Below, one piece after another: positions 7,009-11,987 of a stretch of 11,987 nucleotides of DNA. The stretch spans positions 1 to 11,987 of the forward strand of contig CAKTFF010000031.1 in assembly GCA_934553185.1 (NCBI GenBank). Direction: 5' to 3'. Source of the DNA: an uncultured Devosia sp. (GTDB lineage Bacteria; Pseudomonadota; Alphaproteobacteria; Rhizobiales; Devosiaceae). The translations under genes were made by a program, and so were the position numbers. The stretch's first letter is position 1. Every line of letters starts with the position of its first letter. The notes under the pieces are model-generated. The model was not told the DNA's origin, searched no databases, and saw only the letters and a program-made list of their open reading frames with translations.

Positions 7009-8409
7009 CTAGTAGCGATATTCGCCCGACTTGAACGGGCCTTCGGGGGTGACGCCGATATAGTCGGCCTGTTCGCGCGTCAGCTTGGTGAGCTTGGCGC
7101 CCAGCTTGGCCAGGTGCAGTTCGGCGACCTTTTCGTCGAGATGCTTGGGCAGAACATGCACCTTCTTTTCCAGGCTTTCGCCATTGGTCCACAGTTCGAT
7201 CTGCGCCAGGGTCTGGTTGGAGAACGAAGCCGACATCACAAAGCTGGGGTGGCCCGTGGCATTGCCCAGGTTCACCAGCCGCCCTTCGGAGAGGAGGATC
7301 AGGCGCTTGCCGTCGGGCTTTTCGATCATGTCGACCTGCGGCTTGATGTTGGTCCACTTGAAGTTGCGCAAGCCGGCGACCTGGATCTCGTTGTCGAAGT
7401 GGCCGATATTGCAGACGATCGCCATGTCCTTGAGGTTGCGCATGTCGTCAAGCGTCAGCACATCCTTGTTGCCGGTGGCGGTGACGACGATGTCGGCGCG
7501 CGGGGCGGCGTCTTCGAGGGTCACGACCTCGAAGCCTTCCATGGCGGCCTGGAGGGCGCAGATGGGGTCGACTTCGGTGACGAGCACGCGGGCGCCGGCG
7601 CCACGCAGCGACTCGGCTGAACCCTTGCCCACATCGCCATAGCCACAGACGATCGCGACCTTGCCTGCCATCATCACGTCGGTGCCGCGCCGAATGGCGT
7701 CGACCAGCGATTCACGGGTGCCGTATTTGTTGTCGAACTTGGATTTGGTGACCGAGTCATTGACGTTGATCGCCGGGAAGGGCAGTTCGCCCTTGGCATG
7801 AAGCTGGTAGAGCCGCATCACGCCCGTGGTGGTTTCTTCCGAAACGCCGCGGATCGCTTCCCTGATCTTGCTGAAAAAGCCCGGGGACTTTTCGAGGCGC
7901 CGGCGGATGGTGGCAAAGAAGATCTCTTCTTCCTCGTTGCCCGGCTTGTCGAGCACCCCGATGTCCTTTTCCGCCTTGGCACCGGTCAGGATATACATGG
8001 TGGCGTCGCCGCCATCATCGAGGATCATGTTGGGCGTGGAGCCCGGCCAGTCCATCATCCGGTCGGTGAAATCCCAATATTCTTCCAGCGTTTCGCCCTT
8101 GTGGGCAAAAACGGGGATGCCGGCGGCCGCGATGGCCGCGGCGGCGTGGTCCTGGGTGGAAAAAATATTGCACGAGACCCAGCGCACCTGGGCGCCCAGG
8201 GCGACCAGCGTTTCGATCAGCACGGCGGTCTGAATGGTCATGTGGAGCGAGCCGGCAATGCGGGCGCCCTTGAGCGGCTGGCTGGCTGCATATTCAGCGC
8301 GGATGGCCATCAGGCCCGGCATTTCGATTTCGGCGATATCGAGTTCCTTGCGGCCAAAGCCGGCGAGGGAAATGTCTTTAACCGCATAATCGGCGAATGG
8401 CGTGCTCAT
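7009..8409 (-). CDS. ahcY: Adenosylhomocysteinase (S-adenosyl-L-homocysteine hydrolase)
   Basis: AhcY is a cytoplasmic NAD+-dependent enzyme that splits S-adenosylhomocysteine into adenosine and homocysteine, removing the product inhibitor of methyltransferases and feeding the methionine cycle. The protein is 466 residues. Visible are SLHMTIQTA with His56, [10 protein letters not shown] (79-88), Asp131, [14 protein letters not shown] (217-230) holding the catalytic Lys223 and Asp227, the Rossmann NAD loop GYGDVGKG (256-263), NIGHFDNEI (334-342) and the C-terminal [10 protein letters not shown] that closes over NAD. The extra segment at about 145-190 is the insertion typical of rhizobial and plant-type enzymes. 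The frame is open to 8442, but I chose ATG at 8409 because [13 protein letters not shown] is the usual start and a GGAG site lies just before it. Two inverted repeats and a possible promoter lie upstream; no SAH riboswitch pattern was recognised. Confidence 0.98.
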   Translation of the reverse strand: MSTPFADYAVKDISLAGFGRKELDIAEIEMPGLMAIRAEYAASQPLKGARIAGSLHMTIQTAVLIETLVALGAQVRWVSCNIFSTQDHAAAAIAAAGIPVFAHKGETLEEYWDFTDRMMDWPGSTPNMILDDGGDATMYILTGAKAEKDIGVLDKPGNEEEEIFFATIRRRLEKSPGFFSKIREAIRGVSEETTTGVMRLYQLHAKGELPFPAINVNDSVTKSKFDNKYGTRESLVDAIRRGTDVMMAGKVAIVCGYGDVGKGSAESLRGAGARVLVTEVDPICALQAAMEGFEVVTLEDAAPRADIVVTATGNKDVLTLDDMRNLKDMAIVCNIGHFDNEIQVAGLRNFKWTNIKPQVDMIEKPDGKRLILLSEGRLVNLGNATGHPSFVMSASFSNQTLAQIELWTNGESLEKKVHVLPKHLDEKVAELHLAKLGAKLTKLTREQADYIGVTPEGPFKSGEYRY

Positions 8410-8432
8410 GGTGGCTCCGGGCGGGGGAAGGT

Positions 8433-8456
8433 CTTGGCGCATAGCTATACGCCAAG
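8433..8456 (-). promoter_or_regulatory. 24-base near-perfect palindrome before ahcY, overlapping a possible -10
   Basis: The element is CTTGGCG, one base, ATAGCTAT, one base, CGCCAAG; only one position of each half (8440 and 8449) fails to match. In the ahcY-sense RNA the mismatch becomes a U-G pair, so an RNA hairpin of about ten base pairs with an AGCU loop is possible, 23 bases before the start codon. On the minus strand TTGATC (8473-8468), 18 bases, then TATAGC (8449-8444) make a plausible -35/-10, which would place the palindrome over the -10 as an operator instead. Confidence 0.45.
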
Positions 8457-8473
8457 CGCCCGCCGCGGATCAA
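8444..8473 (-). promoter_or_regulatory. Possible sigma70-type promoter of ahcY
   Basis: TTGATC (8473-8468) and TATAGC (8449-8444) are separated by 18 bases and each matches the consensus at four of six positions. Transcription would start near 8437 and give a short leader of about 28 bases. It lies directly downstream of the inverted repeat at 8478-8499 and within the space between DUF2937 and ahcY, so ahcY can be transcribed on its own. Confidence 0.4.
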
Positions 8474-8477
8474 TTGG

Positions 8478-8499
8478 GACATAAAGCCATGTTTATGTC
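8478..8499. promoter_or_regulatory. Perfect inverted repeat, candidate operator of ahcY
   Basis: GACATAAA (8478-8485), six bases, TTTATGTC (8492-8499) is a perfect 8+8 inverted repeat and unusually AT-rich for this DNA. It sits five bases upstream of the possible -35 of ahcY and two bases beyond the DUF2937 stop codon. This form fits a dimeric winged-helix regulator. The ArsR-family regulator SahR is known to control methionine-cycle genes including ahcY in Proteobacteria; assigning this site to SahR is my inference and no regulator gene is in the window. Confidence 0.5.
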
Positions 8500-8501
8500 T
8501 T

Positions 8502-9017
8502 TCAGCGGTAAGCGGGATAGCGGCGACGGCGGAGGAAGCGCACTGGCATGGCGCCCAAACGCCACAGGGCGGAGACAACGAGAAAGCCCAAGATAAAGCC
8601 GGCGCCGGCATAGAGCACGCCTTCCACCGTGACGGGGATTGCGGGCTTGTAAGCCTTGAGGGTGCGGCGGCCGATGTCGCTGTCGAGATAGGCGGGCAGT
8701 GACTGGAAACGCTCAACCGCCCCGGCGCCCTCGATGCGCGCGAGCGTGGCGCTAAGCTGGTCGAAGCGCTGGAAGGTTGCCGTCATCGAGGTGCCGCGGC
8801 CAGCCAGGAAGTCATCGTTTGAGGCGTTGTAGCGGTCGAGCGCCGCAGCCCGATCGAGCCCGGCAGCGGTGGCGGCCCGGTCGAAATCATTGGTGATGGC
8901 GCGCAGCTCGTCCACCGCGCCGCCCAGGCGCTGGGTATATTGCTGGGCATATTCGGGGAACTGGCTGAGCGTGATCGCCAAAGCCAAACCGCCAATTCCT
9001 CCAACAATCCGCCGCAT
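8502..9017 (-). CDS. DUF2937 family membrane protein
   Basis: This 171-residue protein has a hydrophobic N-terminal helix (about 4-18), a long helical middle (about 22-110) and a membrane helix at about 130-153, followed by a basic Arg-rich tail (160-170) that should lie in the cytoplasm. The segment QFPEYAQQYTQRLGGAVDEL (19-38) is the DUF2937 signature as I know it. The middle part is likely periplasmic and partly coiled. The start at 9017 has an AGGAG site (9027-9031) at nine bases. It runs in the same direction as ahcY with a 92-base gap holding operator-like repeats, so the two may share a transcript or ahcY may have its own promoter. No function is established for the family. Confidence 0.82.
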   Translation of the reverse strand: MRRIVGGIGGLALAITLSQFPEYAQQYTQRLGGAVDELRAITNDFDRAATAAGLDRAAALDRYNASNDDFLAGRGTSMTATFQRFDQLSATLARIEGAGAVERFQSLPAYLDSDIGRRTLKAYKPAIPVTVEGVLYAGAGFILGFLVVSALWRLGAMPVRFLRRRRYPAYR

Positions 9018-9232
9018 CTTTCGAGGCTCCTGGTTTGTTCACCAATGTGGGGGAGCGCTGAGCATTAGGCAATCGACCTTGTTGTCATGACCGCTCCTGC
9101 TGCCGCGCGTCTTCCGTTCGGTTTTCACCCGGTGTTAAGCATAGGCGGCAAAATCTTGCCCTTGGCTGTGCGAGAAATGGCAAGAATTAAGGTGTTCCGG
9201 GGAAAGCTGGGATAACGCAGCTGAGAGGCGAC
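9018..9232. promoter_or_regulatory. Divergent intergenic region of DUF2937 and the GGDEF-EAL gene
   Basis: The 215 bases between two divergent starts must hold both promoters. A 7+7 inverted repeat, TCTTGCC (9154-9160) and GGCAAGA (9179-9185) with an 18-base spacer, lies about 50-80 bases before the GGDEF-EAL start and might be an operator. A GAGAGG ribosome site precedes the ATG at 9233. I could not pick out a convincing -35/-10 pair for either gene. Confidence 0.4.
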
Positions 9233-10834
9233 ATGAGCGCTCCCGCACGATCACTATTGCTGTCGCCGACCGCACCCCCGTTCGGGGCAATCCTTCACGG
9301 CCTGCTCGACCCTGTGCTCGTGGTCGACAACGGCGGCACCGTGGTTTGGTTCAACGCGGCGGGGCAGGACGCGTTCGACCTCGACGATACCGTGCTTGGC
9401 CTTTCCGATGTTTTTCCCCGTTTTGCCCTCGACCTGTCCGAACTCAGCGAGCCTGTTCACCTTCAGCTCAACTCGGTGGGCGAGCAGGTGTTTGACGCTT
9501 CGCTCAACCGTATCGATGCCGACAATCTCGTTCTGAGCCTGCGCGCCCGCACGCAGGTGCTTGGGGCGGGCGATGTCGACGAGCTGACGGGCCTCGTCAA
9601 GCGCAACGCGCTGATGCGGGCTATCGAAGGTGCGCTTGGCGGCGCGGGCCAGTTTGCCGTTCATTGCCTTGATCTCGATCGCTTCAAGACCATCAACGAC
9701 ACGCTGGGCCATGGCGTGGGCGATCTTCTGCTCAAAAAGGTTGCCGACCGGCTGCGATCAGCCTGCCGCGCCAGCGACATCGTTGCGCGCATCGGCGGCG
9801 ACGAATTCGTGGTGCTGCAGCGCGAGGCGCAAACGCTTGAGGATGCCGAGCGGCTGTCCGCAAGGCTGGTCGACCTCGTTGGGCGCACCTATGTCCTTTC
9901 GGGTCACACGATCAATATCGGCGCCAGCGTCGGGGTGGCGCAGCGCGGCGAAAGGCGGCAGGGGCGCGACGTTTTGCGCGATGCGGACCTGGCGCTTTAT
10001 GAAGCCAAGCGCGCAGGCCGGAGCCGCTATCGGGTGTTCGAGTCCAGTATGAGCGTGTCGCTGCACGAGCGGCGTGAACTCGAAATCGACCTGCGCCGGG
10101 CGCTGGCCCTGCGGCAGTTCGAGCTCAACTACCAGCCTTTCGTGGAGCTCGAAACCAACGACATCCGCGGCTTTGAGGCGCTGCTGCGCTGGCATCATCC
10201 GGTGCGCGGCACCGTACCGCCGCTCGATTTCATTCCCATGGCCGAAGAAACCGGGCTGATCGTCAAGCTGGGTGAATGGGTGCTGCGCACCGCCTGCGAA
10301 GCTGCCGCCACCTGGCCGGGCGACCTGACGGTGGCGGTCAACGTGTCCCCGCTTCAGTTCAAGGCCGATAACCTGCTCCATACGGTGGAGGCCACCTTGC
10401 GGCAAACGGGTCTCGCCGCGCACCGGCTGGAGCTCGAAATCACCGAAGGCGCCCTGCTCGACGACACCGACAATGTGCTGGCGACGCTCCATGCCCTGCG
10501 CAAGCTGGGGGTCAAGATTTCGATGGACGATTTCGGCACCGGCTATTCGTCGCTGAGCTACCTGCAGAAGTTCCCCTTCGACAAGATCAAGATCGACCGC
10601 TCGTTTGTGGCGGGCAACAGTTCGGACAGCCAGGCCATTCTCAAGGCGGTGGCGAGCCTGGGGGAAAGCCTGGGGATGGCGATCACCGCCGAGGGCGTGG
10701 AAACGCCGGACCAGCTTGAACATATCCGCGGCCAGCGCTGCACCCATGTGCAGGGCTATTTCACCGGAAGGCCGATGAGCGGCGCTTCGATAGCGGATTT
10801 TCTGGATACAATGGGGAGGAACGACAATGTCTGA
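9233..10834 (+). CDS. PAS-GGDEF-EAL cyclic-di-GMP cyclase/phosphodiesterase
   Basis: This is a soluble 533-residue protein that can in principle both make and break cyclic-di-GMP, the second messenger controlling motility and biofilm. A PAS-like sensor covers about residues 15-105 (DPVLVVDNGGTVVWFN). The cyclase domain (about 112-270) has an intact GGDEF (188-192) and an inhibitory RxxD site (Arg179-Asp182) at the canonical five-residue distance. The EAL domain (about 283-527) keeps its metal and catalytic residues: Glu315 in EALLRW, Asn370, the ELEITE glutamates, Asp432-Asp433 in MDDFGTGYSSL, Lys453, Glu487 and Gln507. There is no membrane segment. The last eight bases overlap the start of the BLUF gene, so the two are co-translated; this suggests that the light receptor controls this enzyme. 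Which activity dominates cannot be read from the sequence. Confidence 0.95.
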   Translation: MSAPARSLLLSPTAPPFGAILHGLLDPVLVVDNGGTVVWFNAAGQDAFDLDDTVLGLSDVFPRFALDLSELSEPVHLQLNSVGEQVFDASLNRIDADNLVLSLRARTQVLGAGDVDELTGLVKRNALMRAIEGALGGAGQFAVHCLDLDRFKTINDTLGHGVGDLLLKKVADRLRSACRASDIVARIGGDEFVVLQREAQTLEDAERLSARLVDLVGRTYVLSGHTINIGASVGVAQRGERRQGRDVLRDADLALYEAKRAGRSRYRVFESSMSVSLHERRELEIDLRRALALRQFELNYQPFVELETNDIRGFEALLRWHHPVRGTVPPLDFIPMAEETGLIVKLGEWVLRTACEAAATWPGDLTVAVNVSPLQFKADNLLHTVEATLRQTGLAAHRLELEITEGALLDDTDNVLATLHALRKLGVKISMDDFGTGYSSLSYLQKFPFDKIKIDRSFVAGNSSDSQAILKAVASLGESLGMAITAEGVETPDQLEHIRGQRCTHVQGYFTGRPMSGASIADFLDTMGRNDNV

Positions 10835-11270
10835 CGCGATCTACCGGCTGGTTTATTACAGCCGCAACCATATCGGCGGCGACGAAGCGACATTCGCCCG
10901 CAATGTCGAGCAGATTTTGACGGTCAGCCGCCGCAACAATGTTCGGGACGATATTTCCGGCGCGCTGCTGTTTAACCGCGGCTGCTTCGCGCAGGTTCTC
11001 GAAGGCCCGCTGGAGAAAGTCGAGGCAGCCTTCGAGCGCATCCAGCAGGATGACCGCCATGGCGAGGTGTCGCTGCTGGCTCTCGATGTGATCCAAGCGC
11101 GCAGCTTTGCCAACTGGGCAATGGGCTATGTCGGTTCTTCGGCGGCCGACTCCAGCCGCTTTTCCCCGATCGGGCAAGGCAGCGGCTTTGATCTTGCACG
11201 CCTCAGCGGCGACCAGATCCATAGCCTGCTCAAAGACCTCGCCATGGAAGAAGAAGCCGCGGCCGCCTGA
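10827..11270 (+). CDS. BLUF-domain blue-light receptor, short form
   Basis: BLUF proteins bind FAD and change hydrogen bonding around it in blue light. This 147-residue protein has the whole domain (about 4-100) plus a tail of about 45 residues. The flavin-site residues are present: Tyr10 in YRLVYYSR, Asn38 in RRNNVRDDISG, Gln56 in CFAQVLEG, Trp97 and Met99 in FANWAMGYVG. These match Tyr8, Asn32, Gln50, Trp91 and Met93 of cyanobacterial PixD by my alignment. Short BLUF proteins act through partner proteins; the partner here is probably the PAS-GGDEF-EAL enzyme, whose gene overlaps this start by eight bases (ATGTCTGA). A ribosome site (GGGGAGG) lies inside the upstream gene's end. The tail after residue 110 is Ser/Gly-rich, then helical and acidic (EEEAAAA). 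Confidence 0.95.
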   Translation: MSDAIYRLVYYSRNHIGGDEATFARNVEQILTVSRRNNVRDDISGALLFNRGCFAQVLEGPLEKVEAAFERIQQDDRHGEVSLLALDVIQARSFANWAMGYVGSSAADSSRFSPIGQGSGFDLARLSGDQIHSLLKDLAMEEEAAAA

Positions 11271-11279
11271 GGGCGGCCG
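11260..11279 (+). other. GC hairpin enclosing the BLUF stop codon
   Basis: CGGCCGCC (11260-11267) pairs perfectly with GGCGGCCG (11272-11279), and the four-base loop TGAG contains the stop codon TGA. A strong stem at the end of the reading frame could protect the mRNA from 3' decay or form part of a terminator. The nearest T-run is at 11312-11316, too far for a classic terminator with this stem. Confidence 0.4.
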
Positions 11280-11296
11280 GCTGTACGGGCCCAATT

Positions 11297-11316
11297 GCCC
11301 CTAAGGGCGTCTTTTT
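11297..11316 (+). terminator. Weak possible terminator after the BLUF gene
   Basis: GCCC (11297-11300), loop CTAA, GGGC (11305-11308) is followed by GTCTTTTT. The stem is only four to five base pairs, so intrinsic termination would be weak, perhaps helped by the hairpin at 11260-11279. The element overlaps the last codons and stop of the convergent membrane-protein gene. Confidence 0.3.
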
Positions 11317-11783
11317 CGAGCGCGTTCTTCCACCTGTTCGACATGCCGATAGACAAGACCGGCGACAAGGCCGCTCAGAACAAATGCCACGATGCTAAAG
11401 ACGGCTAACGCGAGCGGTATACGGGAAGCCGTCGACATGCCAAATGCGAACAGTAACGCGAGGGGAAAGCCAGTGGCGCCACCCCATGCTGCGTACCATC
11501 CAGCGCTGTCTAGGTGCCACCGTCGAGCAAGCCGAAAGCCAAGGAGCGCTACTGGGAGACACAAAAGCAATCCTGGCAGAAATCCTGCCATGAGCGCACT
11601 CATAGTCCACAAGGCCAGTTCACTTGGTCGGGGCAAGAGACCGCTCAGAAAGTCGGAAAATGGTAGCAGAAACCCGACCATCGCACAGCCAACAGCAACC
11701 GCGGCCAAGTAAGCCACAATGGAAAACGGGGCAAGCTGTACGCTTTGTTGGCTCATCGGAGCAGCAGACATGAAGGCCGCCAT
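11301..11783 (-). CDS. Small four-helix membrane protein, unknown
   Basis: The 160-residue protein has hydrophobic segments at about 20-40, 58-84, 95-116 and 122-145, and ends in a charged tail (EQVEERARKRRP). That fits an inner-membrane protein with four helices and a cytoplasmic C-terminus. I do not recognise a family. The start is uncertain: ATG at 11783, 11771 and 11756 are all possible and none has a clear ribosome site. The sequence is visibly poorer in GC than its neighbours and lacks their strong third-position GC bias, which may point to acquisition from elsewhere or relaxed selection. It lies convergent to the BLUF gene (30-base gap) and downstream of HPr on the same strand (52-base gap). 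Confidence 0.6.
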   Translation of the reverse strand: MAAFMSAAPMSQQSVQLAPFSIVAYLAAVAVGCAMVGFLLPFSDFLSGLLPRPSELALWTMSALMAGFLPGLLLCLPVALLGFRLARRWHLDSAGWYAAWGGATGFPLALLFAFGMSTASRIPLALAVFSIVAFVLSGLVAGLVYRHVEQVEERARKRRP

Positions 11784-11835
11784 TGTGCAAAATTAACTCT
11801 TGGAGCCGGAGCCCAACAGTTGAGGACTAGCCACC

Positions 11836-11987
11836 CTACTCGGCGCCTTCGACATCTTCGTCGAAGCCGTTGTTGACCAGTTCAACGATGGCCTCAAGCG
11901 CTTCGCGCGCCTGTTTGCCGCTGCTTTGCACCAGAATGGTGGAGCCAGGTCCTGCACCCAGCATCATCAGGCCCATGATGGAATTAC
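11836..11987 (-). CDS. ptsH: HPr family phosphocarrier protein, C-terminal part
   Basis: The window ends inside this gene; 49 C-terminal residues of an expected 85-90 are visible, and the N-terminal part with the phospho-accepting His lies outside. The fragment begins NSIMGLMMLGAGPGS, where the Ser is the equivalent of Ser46, the site used by HPr kinase/phosphorylase, followed by the final helix EALEAIVELVNNGFDED. In alphaproteobacteria HPr belongs to a regulatory PTS with EIIA-type ManX and HprK, which senses nitrogen and carbon status rather than moving sugars. Those genes would be expected just beyond the window end. The TAG stop is at 11836-11838. Confidence 0.93.
   Translation of the reverse strand, partial: NSIMGLMMLGAGPGSTILVQSSGKQAREALEAIVELVNNGFDEDVEGAE

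Noticed and set aside
8410..8501. SAH or SAM riboswitch upstream of ahcY
   Set aside because: I could not match the conserved core of any SAH, SAM-II or SAM/SAH class; the region holds simple palindromes instead.
9154..9185. 7+7 inverted repeat before the GGDEF-EAL gene as a defined operator
   Set aside because: The 18-base spacer and short arms make chance likely; kept only as a remark in the intergenic entry.
9758..10747. 329-codon minus-strand frame opposite the GGDEF-EAL gene
   Set aside because: Shadow of a gene with intact catalytic motifs; no recognisable domain.

Overview
The window looks like chromosomal DNA of a GC-rich alphaproteobacterium, most likely order Hyphomicrobiales (Rhizobiales) and possibly a Devosia-like lineage. 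The evidence is a DivL-type sensor kinase, a 466-residue AhcY with the large insertion seen in rhizobial and plant enzymes, an HPr of the PTS-Ntr type, a DUF2937 protein and dense GC-rich coding. The genus is an inference. No RNA genes, insertion sequences, phage genes or CRISPR arrays were seen.

Layout. Positions 1-3335 (+ strand) hold the C-terminal part of a GH13 1,6-alpha-glucosidase, a CPA1-type cation/proton antiporter, a 44-residue hydrophilic protein and a DUF1810 protein. Positions 3332-6448 (- strand) hold a tight cluster read divL, tsaE, then a proline-rich small protein. The two sets of genes meet tail to tail with overlapping stop codons. Positions 6449-7008 are about 560 bases without a supported gene; they hold a CtrA-like site upstream of divL and a palindromic repeat downstream of ahcY. 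Positions 7009-9017 (- strand) hold ahcY and a DUF2937 membrane protein, with two inverted repeats and a plausible promoter between them. Positions 9233-11270 (+ strand) hold a PAS-GGDEF-EAL protein whose end overlaps the start of a short BLUF blue-light receptor. Positions 11301-11783 (- strand) encode an unknown four-helix membrane protein of lower GC. The window ends inside an HPr phosphocarrier gene (- strand).

How the genes fit together. divL belongs to the alphaproteobacterial cell-cycle circuit (DivK, CckA, CtrA). It carries the diagnostic tyrosine in place of the phospho-accepting histidine, and a CtrA-like box overlaps a possible -35 region upstream, which would make a feedback loop. 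ahcY clears S-adenosylhomocysteine after methylation; its upstream inverted repeats look like operators. The GGDEF-EAL and BLUF pair suggests light-controlled cyclic-di-GMP turnover by two separate proteins rather than the usual fusion. From my recollection of rhizobial gene order, HPr, ahcY, the divL-type kinase and tsaE lie near each other; if so, the GGDEF-EAL, BLUF, DUF2937 and membrane-protein genes between HPr and ahcY, and the sugar and ion genes after tsaE, mark lineage-specific rearrangement.
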